From positions 1-46,490 of the forward strand of contig CANQGT010000015.1 of the NCBI GenBank assembly GCA_947623505.1: a stretch of DNA of 46,490 nt. Direction: 5' to 3'. This document shows, in pieces, positions 23,119-32,288 of the stretch (its first letter is position 1; every line of letters begins with the position of its first letter). The position numbers and the translations under genes are program-made. The notes under the pieces are model-generated. The model did not search any database and was not told where the DNA came from. It saw only the letters and a program-made list of their open reading frames with translations. The stretch is from an uncultured Clostridia bacterium (GTDB lineage Bacteria > Bacillota > Clostridia > Oscillospirales > Acutalibacteraceae).

Positions 23119-24059
23119 AAATTGAAGCGGGTAAATTAACACATAACGCTGCGAACAGTTCTTTTGAGGCTTTAATGGGCGGCAAAAATAACAGAATTGT
23201 TGATATTCCGATTGACGATCTTGTCGCCACTGAAAATCAGCCCTTTAGAGTTGTCAACGATGAACGTATGAAGATTCTTGTTGATGATATTAAAATCAAC
23301 GGCGTCTTAGAGCCCATACTTGTAATTGCGGAAAACGGTAAGTACAGGATCCTTGCCGGGCATCGCCGAACGGCAGCGAGCCGACTCGCAGGAAAAGAAA
23401 CAGTACCGGCCATAATCCAAAATGGCAAAAAGAACGAAAAGTTAATAATTGTAAATACTAATTTGCCGCAGCGCGAGAATTTTTTGCCGTCCGAGCTTGC
23501 AAAGGCTTATAAGCTACAGCAAGAAGGCTATAAGGAAGAAAACAAATCTCTTGACCAAATGGCAAGTGATACCGGTTCGTCTAAAAGGATGATACAGTAT
23601 TACATAAAACTTAATAACCTTATTGAGCAACTGCTTGAGCTTGTTGATCAAAAAATAATTACTGTTAAAGCCGGCGCAAAACTTTCTATACTTGACAATG
23701 CCTCACAAAAAACGGTTTTCGATTTTATCATAAAAAACAAAATTAAAAAAATTGATGAAATTGAGGCCGACAATATTGCAGCAAATAATCGTTATGTAGG
23801 CTATACATCAGATGCCTATTTATGTGCCCTGTTCTTGAAGGGTAAAGGGAAAAAAGAAGATAACTACAAATATGATTCCTATATCATAGGAACAAAAGAG
23901 GTAGCCGACATTAAATCCGGCATCTCAGACATCTGTTCTTGCCGGCGGCTTATTGACAGTACAGTATTGACAAAAACTGAATACATTAAATTCACGAAAG
24001 CTAAAGAGATGATTGAGAAGCAGCTTAAAGCTATTCAGAAGATACTTGATAAAAAATAA
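23115..24059 (+). CDS. parB: ParB/RepB/Spo0J-family DNA-binding protein
   Basis: The 314-residue protein has the ParB N-terminal CTPase/Srx-like fold (IPIDDLVATENQPFRVVNDERM ... GVLEPILVI ... YRILAGHRRTAASRLAG) with the GHRRTAAS arginine patch, a central helix-turn-helix (about 155-215, LDQMASDTGSSKRMIQYYIKLNNL) and a C-terminal coiled segment. The ATG follows AGGAGG and overlaps parA. Some plasmid relatives (KorB) bind dispersed operators and also repress transcription, which makes this the first candidate reader of the GTGCAC motifs. Confidence 0.9.
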   Translation: MKIEAGKLTHNAANSSFEALMGGKNNRIVDIPIDDLVATENQPFRVVNDERMKILVDDIKINGVLEPILVIAENGKYRILAGHRRTAASRLAGKETVPAIIQNGKKNEKLIIVNTNLPQRENFLPSELAKAYKLQQEGYKEENKSLDQMASDTGSSKRMIQYYIKLNNLIEQLLELVDQKIITVKAGAKLSILDNASQKTVFDFIIKNKIKKIDEIEADNIAANNRYVGYTSDAYLCALFLKGKGKKEDNYKYDSYIIGTKEVADIKSGISDICSCRRLIDSTVLTKTEYIKFTKAKEMIEKQLKAIQKILDKK

Positions 24060-24086
24060 AGGTGCACTTTTTGTTTTTTGAGTAAA

Positions 24087-24101
24087 GTGCACTCGGTGCA
24101 T
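24087..24101 (+). repeat. GTGCAC-N3-GTGCAC motif, copy 3 (upstream of 24127)
   Basis: GTGCAC-TCG-GTGCAT, 25 nt before the next ATG. An extra single GTGCAC lies at 24062-24067, directly after the parB stop and followed by T-runs. Confidence 0.8.
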
Positions 24102-24126
24102 CGTATTTTTAAGAGGTGATTTTTAT

Positions 24127-24318
24127 ATGGAAAAATTAAATGAAAAAATTTTTGATTTTCTAAATGAGTATATTGAGTTTGGGTATTCTCGTGAAGATCT
24201 GAAACAAGCAGCAGAGTTGTTGCTTAAAGCGAATGTTTTTAGCTCTCCACAAGATATGCGAATTCAAGCGGCTTGCGATTATGAAATCATATTACCCGAA
24301 TGGCTTTTTGAAGATTAG
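24127..24318 (+). CDS. small acidic hypothetical protein
   Basis: 63 residues, starting MEKLNEKIFDFLNEYIEFGY, with AGAGGTG upstream. Predicted two or three helices, net acidic. No family recognised. It is first in the run leading to the pilus genes and directly follows motif copy 3. Confidence 0.6.
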   Translation: MEKLNEKIFDFLNEYIEFGYSREDLKQAAELLLKANVFSSPQDMRIQAACDYEIILPEWLFED

Positions 24319-24330
24319 AAAGGAGCAAAA

Positions 24331-24564
24331 ATGCAAAAAAGATACAAAATCATAGGCTTCGGGACGCTGACAAAATGTTCCGAATGCGGAAAGGAAGTAA
24401 ATATACCTGATCCGTCGCAGTGGGTATATCGCATAGGATCACAATATTTTTGCACTTATACTTGTTTTCGCAAGAAACAAAAAACGATTGAAAAAACGAA
24501 AAAACATTCTAATCGAAGCTACGAGGATCAACGAACCGATTTTAGGCAGTATAACAGTCCATAA
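24331..24564 (+). CDS. small Cys4 zinc-finger-like protein
   Basis: 77 residues with good ribosome-binding site (AAAGGAG). CSECGKEV (two Cys) and FCTYTCFRKKQ (two Cys) form a plausible zinc-binding pair separated by about 25 residues, with a basic C-terminus. The last 25 or so codons overlap the 5'-truncated pilin frame and look unlike a folded protein, so the original 3' end may have been lost in the same deletion. Confidence 0.55.
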   Translation: MQKRYKIIGFGTLTKCSECGKEVNIPDPSQWVYRIGSQYFCTYTCFRKKQKTIEKTKKHSNRSYEDQRTDFRQYNSP

Positions 24565-25051
24565 GGCGAACGAAAACGGCAACGCCCTTGCGGGAGCCGT
24601 TTTTTTGTGCGAGTGGTCAACGGACGGTAAAACATTTAGCCCGATCAGAGATCGAGGCATTTTTGCCAATATGGCAGCCGTCGGCACCTGCACTAATAAA
24701 GGAATTAAAGACGGTACGCTCACTGTCGGCAGCGACGGAGTAGTTAAATTTGAAGGTCTGCGAATTTATGACGCAGACGGAAAGGACGTGATATACCGCA
24801 TAACAGAAATAAAAGCGCCCAAAGGATACCAGCTTCTAAAAGAACCGGCATTCGAGGGCAAAATCAACGCTGACGGCAGCGGCGAGGAAGCCGAATTTAC
24901 TGTTGTAAATTCACACATATATGATTTGCCCGCCGCCGGTACGGTTGGCATAATTTATGCCGGATGCGGCGCAGCAGCGCTATTGGCGCTTTCGGCTGCC
25001 GCAGTGATTATATTTATCAAGCGCAAAAACAAAAAATCCAAAAAAAATTAA
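24488..25051 (+). pseudogene. SpaA-type pilus subunit, 5'-truncated
   Basis: The open frame has no signal peptide and no proper start (the first candidate is a TTG inside the previous gene). From GSITVHKANENGNALAGAVF onward it is a SpaA/prealbumin-like domain, including the E-box-like YRITEIKAPKGYQLL. Then come LPAAG, a hydrophobic helix of about 22 residues and a KRKNKKSKK tail, a sortase-type anchor with an atypical motif. It looks like the C-terminal part of a tip or basal pilin whose N-terminus was deleted. Confidence 0.7.
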
Positions 25052-25072
25052 ATTAGAAAAGGAGTAAAAAGA

Positions 25073-26986
25073 ATGAAAAAATTTAAAAAGATCTTAGCAA
25101 TCGCTCTTGCATTCATCATATGCCTGAGCATTACCTCTGCGGCATATGCCGCCACTTCAACCACGGCGCTGATCGATACGAGTGCCAAAGCAAGTCTTAA
25201 CTTGTATAAGTATGATTTCACTTCCGCCAGTGAGGACGGAGTTCTCACCGGCGAAAGCTATGTATCCAACGGCAGCAGAGACACGGCCGCCGAAAGTGCT
25301 CTTGCCAAATATGCGATCAAGGGCGTTGAGTTCACCTACAAGAAAGTAGCCGATATATCCACATATTCGGCGCTGGAGAGCAAAGGATATACGGATATGG
25401 TACTTTATTACTTCTCAGCGAATAACGCCGCTACGACCGAATTCTTGAACGCTCTCGGTCTTACCGACAAGGACGCATATATTAAGAGCACAACGGCGCT
25501 CAGATTCAAGAGCGATACGCTGATTGACGCGCTCGCACAGAAATTGGAAGATAATTCATCTATTCTCAAGAATAATCTTGAGCAGTTCGTCGCAACAGGC
25601 GGAACGGCAATGCCGGAAACCGACGCAAACGGTCATTCATCTGTTTCTAACCTTGATTTAGGTCTTTACATTCTCGTTGAGACGAGAGTTCCCGAAAATG
25701 TTAAGTCAACGACCGCCCCGTTCCTTGTAAGTCTTCCTATGACAACTTCAGACGGCGAGGAATGGAATTACGATGTTACCGTATATCCGAAAAACGAAAC
25801 AGATTCACCGAATCTTGATAAAACACTTAGAGAGAGCAAAGCCGATACAGGAATCCACAACGGTTCCACCAACGATATTAAAGACGGCTATGCCGACACC
25901 GCCACAGGTAGCGACGGCGATATAGTCGATTATCAGGTAATATCTACTCTGCCGCAAATAACCTCCAATGCAACGGCACTCACCAAATATACATTTGTTG
26001 ATACGCTTTCAAAGGGTATTGAGTATAACAAGAAAGATGTTAAGATCGAGTGGTTTAAGGATGCAGCGTGCAAGGATCTCATTACCACTTGGAACGAAGA
26101 TAGCGGTAAATTCAGCGTTACATACGGCAACGCCGCAGATTCGGCAACGACAATGACGATTGCGATGACCGCCGCCGGTCTGAATGAGATAAATAACTCG
26201 ACGGCAGTATATAGCGGAGCAGATACGCTGTTCAGAGGATATTCGAGCTGCACTATTCGCATAACATATGCCTGCACGGTAAACTCTAATGCGGAAGTAG
26301 TTTACGGCGACAAAGGAAATCCGAACGAAGTAACGCTTACTTGGAGCAGAACAAACACAAAATACGAAGATACGCTCAGAGATCATTGTCATTTCTACAC
26401 ATACGCCATTGACCTTACAAAGGAATTTTCCGACGAGCTTGGAAACTTTGCAAAAGTATCATTTTTGATTTACAACGATACAGACAACTATTGGGTAACC
26501 GCTGAGCTCAACGAGTCTGAAGGCGTATATTATGTAACCGATCACGAAGCGGCCGAAAAGGACGCGACGGCGTTTGTTCCTGTAACTTCCGGCGACGATG
26601 ACGGCAAGGTAATCGTTAAAGGCCTTGAAGATGACGCGTATATCGTTACCGAAACGACGACCGACAGCGGCTATTCGCTCCTTAAGGACGATATTGATAT
26701 AGTTATAACCTCCGTTGATACGGAAGCTGTGTGCAATGAGCCGGGAACGGTGCACCACCTTAAAACGGCGATTGCGACCGTAAACGGTGATACCGTTGCA
26801 ATGACGCAAGACAACAGCTCTGCGCACGCCATAGTACCGCTAACCGTTGTCAATACACGCGTTCCGTTAATACCGAAGACCGGTGTTGACAGCGCGTGGA
26901 TCTACGGGACGATTATTATTCTTGCTACAGCGGGAGTGATTATGTTTGCAGTCTACAAGAGAAAAAAAGCAAATGAAGCGGAGTAA
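25073..26986 (+). CDS. isopeptide-forming major pilin, sortase substrate
   Basis: The 637-residue precursor has a signal peptide (1-26, cut after AYA), then SpaH/EbpC-like D1/D2 repeats. A pilin motif YPKN at 238-241 has K240 as the likely cross-link lysine. A late Cna-B-type domain carries an E-box-like YIVTETTT, and the sorting signal is IPKTG (600-604), a 20-residue membrane helix and a KRKK tail. Sortase C would join the Thr of IPKTG to K240 of the next subunit, building a covalent fibre. The ATG follows AAAGGAG and the stop overlaps the sortase gene. Confidence 0.9.
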   Translation: MKKFKKILAIALAFIICLSITSAAYAATSTTALIDTSAKASLNLYKYDFTSASEDGVLTGESYVSNGSRDTAAESALAKYAIKGVEFTYKKVADISTYSALESKGYTDMVLYYFSANNAATTEFLNALGLTDKDAYIKSTTALRFKSDTLIDALAQKLEDNSSILKNNLEQFVATGGTAMPETDANGHSSVSNLDLGLYILVETRVPENVKSTTAPFLVSLPMTTSDGEEWNYDVTVYPKNETDSPNLDKTLRESKADTGIHNGSTNDIKDGYADTATGSDGDIVDYQVISTLPQITSNATALTKYTFVDTLSKGIEYNKKDVKIEWFKDAACKDLITTWNEDSGKFSVTYGNAADSATTMTIAMTAAGLNEINNSTAVYSGADTLFRGYSSCTIRITYACTVNSNAEVVYGDKGNPNEVTLTWSRTNTKYEDTLRDHCHFYTYAIDLTKEFSDELGNFAKVSFLIYNDTDNYWVTAELNESEGVYYVTDHEAAEKDATAFVPVTSGDDDGKVIVKGLEDDAYIVTETTTDSGYSLLKDDIDIVITSVDTEAVCNEPGTVHHLKTAIATVNGDTVAMTQDNSSAHAIVPLTVVNTRVPLIPKTGVDSAWIYGTIIILATAGVIMFAVYKRKKANEAE

Positions 26987-27671
26987 GAAAGATATATTTT
27001 CTAAAATTGTTCTGATTTTTGCAATAATATCATTTATCGCGGCGGCGGCAATCCCCGCCGCGATTGCTATTCGGTCGTATCTCAATGATAATTACCGCTC
27101 TGAGGTGCAGGCTGCCTATACAAGTACGGTAGAGGAATTAGAAAGCGAAGAAATACTCAAAATGTTTGAGGCAGCGAGGAAGTATAACGAGGCGCTGTTG
27201 CCTATTCATTTTGAACAAAACCTCGCCTTCGCGCGGGAGAATTACAACAATCTTCTTAATCTCAACGGCGACGGAATAATGGGTTATGTTGAGATTCCAA
27301 AAATTAACGTCAATCTTCCGATATATCACGGCACTTCGGACGAAGTGTTAATGAAAGGAGTCGGTCATTTGATCGGCTCCTCTTTGCCTATTGGCGGAGC
27401 ATCAACGCACGCCGTAATAGCTGGTCATACCGGTATGGCAGCTAACCGATTTTTTACGGATCTTCCAAAAATGGAAGTAGGCGATCTGTTCTATATCACG
27501 GTACTCACCCGAAAACTAACATACCGCGTTACCGAAATTCACACGGTTGCGCCGAGCGAGTCATCGTATCTTGCAATTCAAAGCGGTAAAGACCGCTGTA
27601 CTCTGATAACCTGCACACCGCTTGGCTCTAACTCTTACCGCCTTCTTGTGCAGGGCGACAGAGTGGATTAA
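26973..27671 (+). CDS. class C (pilus-assembly) sortase
   Basis: The 232-residue transpeptidase has an N-terminal membrane helix (about 10-34), the sortase barrel with H152 in VIAGHTG, the nucleophile C214 in TLITCTP and R223 in SYRLLV. The C-terminal second membrane helix typical of many class C enzymes is absent. The ATG at 26973 lies inside the pilin 3' end (14-bp overlap), so translation is coupled. An upstream in-frame TTG has no support. Polymerises the adjacent pilin. Confidence 0.92.
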   Translation: MKRSKKDIFSKIVLIFAIISFIAAAAIPAAIAIRSYLNDNYRSEVQAAYTSTVEELESEEILKMFEAARKYNEALLPIHFEQNLAFARENYNNLLNLNGDGIMGYVEIPKINVNLPIYHGTSDEVLMKGVGHLIGSSLPIGGASTHAVIAGHTGMAANRFFTDLPKMEVGDLFYITVLTRKLTYRVTEIHTVAPSESSYLAIQSGKDRCTLITCTPLGSNSYRLLVQGDRVD

Positions 27672-27695
27672 ATCATTTACAAGGAGGTTACAACG

Positions 27696-27935
27696 GTGGC
27701 AAGTGTAGTCAAAGAAAAACGAAATGCATTAGGTCAAGTTACGTTTTGTAAATATCACAAATATTGGGTAAGATTTGAATACGATGAGCGCGGCAATAAA
27801 ACATATTACGAAAACAGTGATGGCGAATGGGCAAAGTGGGAATACGATGCGAACGGCATAGAAACATATTATGAAAACAGTCACGGAGTAATATATGATA
27901 AACGAGGGCAGACAAAGACCGATGCACGCTCTTAA
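27696..27935 (+). CDS. YD/RHS-repeat mini-protein
   Basis: A GTG start with AAGGAGG gives 79 residues built of two near-copies of a YD-type repeat: EYDERGNKTYYENSDGEWAKW and EYDANGIETYYENSHGVIY. RHS proteins carry many such repeats; this is a free-standing pair. Function unknown. It follows the sortase by 24 bp and precedes motif copy 4, closing the pilus module. Confidence 0.65.
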   Translation: MASVVKEKRNALGQVTFCKYHKYWVRFEYDERGNKTYYENSDGEWAKWEYDANGIETYYENSHGVIYDKRGQTKTDARS

Positions 27936-27974
27936 CTTGTACTCCGCTTAATGGATTAAACTTTTTATTACAAG

Positions 27975-27989
27975 GTGCACTCAGTGCAC
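27975..27989 (+). repeat. GTGCAC-N3-GTGCAC motif, copy 4 (upstream of TOPRIM gene)
   Basis: GTGCAC-TCA-GTGCAC, both halves perfect, followed by T5 and pyrimidine-rich sequence, 28 nt before the next ATG. Confidence 0.8.
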
Positions 27990-28017
27990 TTTTTCTTTTC
28001 TAAGAAGGTGAAGATTT

Positions 28018-29031
28018 ATGGCTAAAAGCAGCAGAGCCGTTGAAAGAATTTTAAAAGAAATAGACTTAATTGAGTATATGCGAAATTGCGGATATACCCC
28101 CTACCCTATGGGTAACGGACGATATTATGGTCTCAAGGAATATAACAGCGTAAGAATATATCCTGATACCAATACCTATTTTCATCCGGGTTCCGGCAAC
28201 GGCGATCCGCGTCGGCTTAATGTTATTAACTTTGCCGAATGGCATTTCGGTATATCAAACAATGAGGCTATCAATATGCTTGTAAAAGGTTTGCGTGACA
28301 AGCCTGAATATCTGACAAGCAAAGTTAAACGAGAGACGCCTACAGTAGAAAAACAAGAGTTTGTGCTGCCCGAAAAAACAACGGGCAATTACAAGCATAT
28401 TTACGCTTACTTGATAAAAACCCGCTGCATATCGAAGACAGTAATTACCGATATGATAAAGCGCGGCTATTTATACGAGGATATCAGAGGTAATTCAACA
28501 TTCGTTGGATTTAACAATGATGACAAGGCGTGTTTTTGCTTCCAGCGAGGATCAAGCGACAAGATACCCGAAGGGCACAATCGTGCGTTTACTAAGATTA
28601 TCACAGGCAGCGATTTCGATTTTGCTTGGAGCGTATGTAATAACAGCAACAAACTATTTGTTACCGAGGCGTGCATTGATTCGATGTCGGCAATGACATT
28701 GTTTGAGCTGCACAATCGAAATCCTAATGACTGTGATTATCTCGCCACCTGCGGTCCATCGTTGAGACCGCTTGTGAATTATCTTGATAATCACCCGAAT
28801 ATCAATCGCATATATCTCGGCTTTGATAACGATGCCGTTGGTGATAAATACCGTCTTAGGGCTGCACAAATACTCAAGGACAAGGGATATAAAGGTGACA
28901 TTGTAAACAAACCACCTCTGACAAAAGATTTTAATGAGGATTTAAAAGCTGTATCGCAGCACAACGGGGTTATATCCCCCGAAAACAATATATCAAAAAC
29001 AATAAATATAGAAAGGACAATACAATTATGA
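28018..29031 (+). CDS. DUF3991/TOPRIM primase-like protein
   Basis: The 337-residue protein starts like mobile-element primases (ILKEIDLIEYMRNCGYTPYPMGNGRYYGLKEYNSVRIYPDTNTYFHPGSGNG, a DUF3991-type zinc-less primase N-domain). It continues with a TOPRIM-like region: KLFVTEACIDSMSAMTL (the conserved Glu) and RIYLGFDNDAVGDKYR (the DxD pair). It may prime DNA synthesis on transferred single strands. There is no helicase domain. The ATG follows AAGGTG and the stop overlaps the next gene by 4 bp, starting the T4SS run. Confidence 0.85.
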   Translation: MAKSSRAVERILKEIDLIEYMRNCGYTPYPMGNGRYYGLKEYNSVRIYPDTNTYFHPGSGNGDPRRLNVINFAEWHFGISNNEAINMLVKGLRDKPEYLTSKVKRETPTVEKQEFVLPEKTTGNYKHIYAYLIKTRCISKTVITDMIKRGYLYEDIRGNSTFVGFNNDDKACFCFQRGSSDKIPEGHNRAFTKIITGSDFDFAWSVCNNSNKLFVTEACIDSMSAMTLFELHNRNPNDCDYLATCGPSLRPLVNYLDNHPNINRIYLGFDNDAVGDKYRLRAAQILKDKGYKGDIVNKPPLTKDFNEDLKAVSQHNGVISPENNISKTINIERTIQL

Positions 29032-29342
29032 ATATTCTTAATAGTATTTTAACGACTGCAAAACCGTTAATTACAAGCTTTATTTTGCTTGATATTAAAT
29101 CGGGACTTACAAGTGCAAAAGATCAAGTAATCGATCTTGTAAAATTTGCCGTAAACAATATAGGAATACCTATCATTGATACCGTGTTAATCGGTGTTTT
29201 GATTTTCTCGATCGTGGGATTGATCAAACTTAAAAGGCAAGGCGAAGACTACAGCGGCAAGATTGCTGCTGTAGTTGTCATCGTTATAGTTATCCTGCTA
29301 ATCTCAACAGCTCCACTATGGATTTGGGATCTTATAGCGTAA
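29028..29342 (+). CDS. small membrane protein, VirB2/pilin-like candidate
   Basis: 104 residues with two clear hydrophobic helices (about 49-68 and 80-100) and a possible short one at the N-terminus, a basic loop (KLKRQGEDYSGK) between the two, and no cleavable signal obvious. The place directly ahead of VirB6- and VirB3-like genes is where T4SS pilin or TrbC-like subunits are found in Gram-positive ICEs. Assignment is by position and topology only. Confidence 0.55.
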   Translation: MNILNSILTTAKPLITSFILLDIKSGLTSAKDQVIDLVKFAVNNIGIPIIDTVLIGVLIFSIVGLIKLKRQGEDYSGKIAAVVVIVIVILLISTAPLWIWDLIA

Positions 29343-29343
29343 T

Positions 29344-30159
29344 ATGATTAACAGTTTAGGCGCTGCCTTTATGGATTCTGTTCTTGATTGGGTTAACGAG
29401 CAGTTAGTACATTTAGCGGTATTAATAGTCAATTTTATCAATAATTATGTAGCAGACTTCTTTGAATTGCCGGAAATAACGGCGTTCCTGAATTTTTCTT
29501 CTTGGATAAACATATTGGTATTTTCGATTGCGTTTATTGCCGTACTTGTTGATTTAGCGGAAGAAAAAACTTCCGAAAAGCCGATCTATCCCGGTATTGC
29601 TTTTCTTAACATTGTGAAAGCGTTGGCTTTTGCTTTGTTGGCGCGGTGGCTGGCAGAGTGGAGTATGGAGCTCTCCAATCTTTTAACAACCGGCTTTGGG
29701 ATAGAACTTAATTCGGCAACAATCCAATCGCATATAGACAGCATATGGCAGCATTTGGTGGGTAGCCAACTTAATGTATCATTTGATATTTTAATGATAC
29801 TTATTGTAATAATCGCCACGCTTGTGTTTACAGTTTCTGCGCTTAAAAGATTTGGTACGATGTTCATTCACATTTTATCTTCTGCGCTGTATATACCGGA
29901 TATAATGCGCGGGGATACCACCAAAATGGGTGAATGGCTAAGACAGATGATTTCCATTGTTTTAACATATACATTTATCTATTTTCTGTTCTTCCTCGGC
30001 GCCGCATTTTTTAATAAGAATAACGGCCTTATGTGCATAGCCTGTTGGATCGCTATGCCAATGGTTTCTAAAGTACTTAATAAATTCGGTTGGAGCAGCG
30101 GAAGCCAAGGCTCTTTTGGGGCAGTAGCTATTCAAACCGGCGCAATGCTAATAAGATAA
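29344..30159 (+). CDS. VirB6/TrbL-like T4SS membrane protein
   Basis: 271 residues with about six hydrophobic segments, an amphipathic N-terminus (DSVLDWVNEQLVHLAVLIVNFINNYVADFF) and a conserved-looking RGDTTKMGEWLRQMISIVLTYTFIYFLFF segment. This pattern is typical of the polytopic channel subunit in clostridial conjugative elements. It begins 1 bp after the previous stop and precedes the PrgI-like gene. Confidence 0.75.
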   Translation: MINSLGAAFMDSVLDWVNEQLVHLAVLIVNFINNYVADFFELPEITAFLNFSSWINILVFSIAFIAVLVDLAEEKTSEKPIYPGIAFLNIVKALAFALLARWLAEWSMELSNLLTTGFGIELNSATIQSHIDSIWQHLVGSQLNVSFDILMILIVIIATLVFTVSALKRFGTMFIHILSSALYIPDIMRGDTTKMGEWLRQMISIVLTYTFIYFLFFLGAAFFNKNNGLMCIACWIAMPMVSKVLNKFGWSSGSQGSFGAVAIQTGAMLIR

Positions 30160-30172
30160 AGGAGGATAAGAA

Positions 30173-30433
30173 ATGGATAAATATTTAGTGCCGCCGCGAC
30201 TCACGAAAAAGCTGATATATTACGGATTGACATTCACGGAAATGCTCTTTATCGCTGTAACTTTTGTTTTTGCATTTGTTGCAAAACTCTATTTTTTGGT
30301 TTTCGTACCGGCGGTGATTTTTGTTTTGTCTGTTCGCATTGTGGACGGAGAAATGAACATCTTGACTTATGGTAAAAAAGTATATAATTACTTTTTCAAA
30401 ACCCAATCTTTTAGTTCCTTAGGAGATGATTGA
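30173..30433 (+). CDS. VirB3/PrgI-like T4SS protein
   Basis: 86 residues: a short hydrophilic start (YLVPPRLTKKLIYYGLT), two adjacent hydrophobic helices (about 22-55) and a cytoplasmic tail (NILTYGKKVYNYFFKTQSF). This is the PrgI topology, always next to VirB4. AAAGGAGG lies upstream. The stop is 1 bp before the preferred start of the VirB4 chimera. Confidence 0.82.
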   Translation: MDKYLVPPRLTKKLIYYGLTFTEMLFIAVTFVFAFVAKLYFLVFVPAVIFVLSVRIVDGEMNILTYGKKVYNYFFKTQSFSSLGDD

Positions 30434-30434
30434 T

Positions 30435-32276
30435 ATGGCAAAAAAAACAGAAAACATAAACAGTTTGATTTCATTTTCTATCAAAGATAAGTATGTAGAG
30501 ATCGGCGATATAAAAATCTTTTTTTATAGGTTTTATCCGCCAAATATATCAATACTTACCGATGCAGAGTTAGAAAATGAAATATCATCTTTCGGAGGCT
30601 TTATCGAAGCCGCCGGAATACCTATACAAATATTCGCTATGGATAAGGTGGAAGATCTCAGCGGAAACAAAGCTTTTTTTGAAAGTCTTTCGGATAAGTA
30701 TTCTGAATATACCGAAAAAATTGTTGAGCAGATCTCATCACACGATACAACAAACGGCAAAACAAATTCCGTACAAAGAGCGTATTATTTTGTAGTTCGT
30801 ATTAAAGCGGAAGCGGAAAATCAAACTTTTGTTGACGCATTGAGAAATCAGAATTTGAAATTTGCAACGGTTGAACGCGATGAGCTTGTGACGATCTTCA
30901 GGAATTACTTTTTAAGGGAGTTTTCGTCTTTTGATCTTTATACTTTTGACAAAGATACAAATAGCGAATATGCTGCGACGAAGAAAAAATCAATCAAGAA
31001 AATGGGACTTGAAGCATATGCCGATTTCAATCTGCGGCAACGACTTACGCCGCAGCGTATTGATTTTTTACCGCGCTATATTTTACAGAACGATTTTTAT
31101 CGTAAAGTAATTATGATTAAAAACTTTCCAAGCAGCATATCTGCTCCACATATTTTATCTTCTCTTTCTAAGATAAAATCGACAACATTTTCTGCGCGGC
31201 TGGAGCAAATGAGCGAATCTAAAGCCTCGACTCTTATTAACAATCAGTTCAATAATCAGTCGTCGAAGCGCAAAAGTTCTAAAAGAGTAACTGAAAAAAT
31301 AGACGCAGAAATTGATGAGCAAAACATTGAAGATTTTTATCGAGGACTTCAAGAGAGTAACAACAAGATATTTTTAACAAATATCTTCATTGAATTTTAC
31401 GCAGAAGATGAAAAATCACTCAATGCGCTTGAAAGAAAGATAAAAAATGTTCTTGCCGGCAATAAAATTACTTACGAAAGTCTGCGATTCGAGCAGAAGG
31501 AAGGTTTTAAGAGCGTAAACCCTCTTGGCAAAGATGAGACGCTGCATTTCAATTCTGAACTCATTAACGATCTTTTGCTTATGCTGCGCGACGCCTATGA
31601 CGGATCTCTCGGATATATTCTTAACGGCACTACCAACATTAGCAACAGCTCTATTATTGATTTTGACATCAATTCTTTGCTTATGGGCTCTAAAAACAGA
31701 ATGCAGGCCGTAATATTCAATATTATGACCTATGTATGGAATAGAATCGCCCAAAGGAAAGACAAAATATTATTTGCAGTAGATGAGCTTTCCTTTACTG
31801 TAACTGAAGAAGATCTAACTTCAATCTCTCTTAAGGGATATTACAACCGCGCCGATGATACTATTCATCTATCAAATAAATTAAACGACAGTGCGCGACT
31901 TGAAGTTATGTGTCACGAGCTCGCCCACGGAGTATTACATAAGACTTCCACGCAGCCAACTGAGATTAAGGAGTTTGAAGCCGAGTGCTTCGCTGCAATG
32001 CTTAAGCGAAAAATGGGTTATCCCGTTTCTGAAGAAAGTAAGCGATATATCAGTTCATATTACAAGAAAGCAATCGCCAAAAATCCGAAATTCGAGTGCA
32101 ACGCGACTCTTGACCGCCTTTCCAAGGCTTTTAAACACATATCCACCGGAATAGACGAAACTATAGCACAAGCCGGCTATGGTCTTGACAGGGAGCAATC
32201 GATTAACTTACAACAGGCGCAGAGCAAAGCGGTCGATGTGTCTAATATCAGCCAAAATTTTATGCAGGCTCTGTAA
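30435..32276 (+). pseudogene. VirB4 remnant fused in frame to a zincin-type peptidase
   Basis: The single open frame (613 residues from the ATG at 30435; the ATG at 30426 is too close to its ribosome-binding site) is a chimera. Numbering from the ATG at 30426: residues 1-370 are VirB4 N-domain. About 380-456 is a late piece of the VirB4 ATPase (YILNGTTNISNSSIIDFDIN, then Walker B ILFAVDELS). The Walker A part between them, normally about 200 residues, is missing. From about 457 the sequence changes to the C-terminal peptidase of ArdC/ImmA-like proteins, with HELAH (497-501) and a downstream EFEAE. As an ATPase it should be dead; the peptidase motif is intact. Confidence 0.8.
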
Positions 32277-32288
32277 AGCAGCCGTCTA

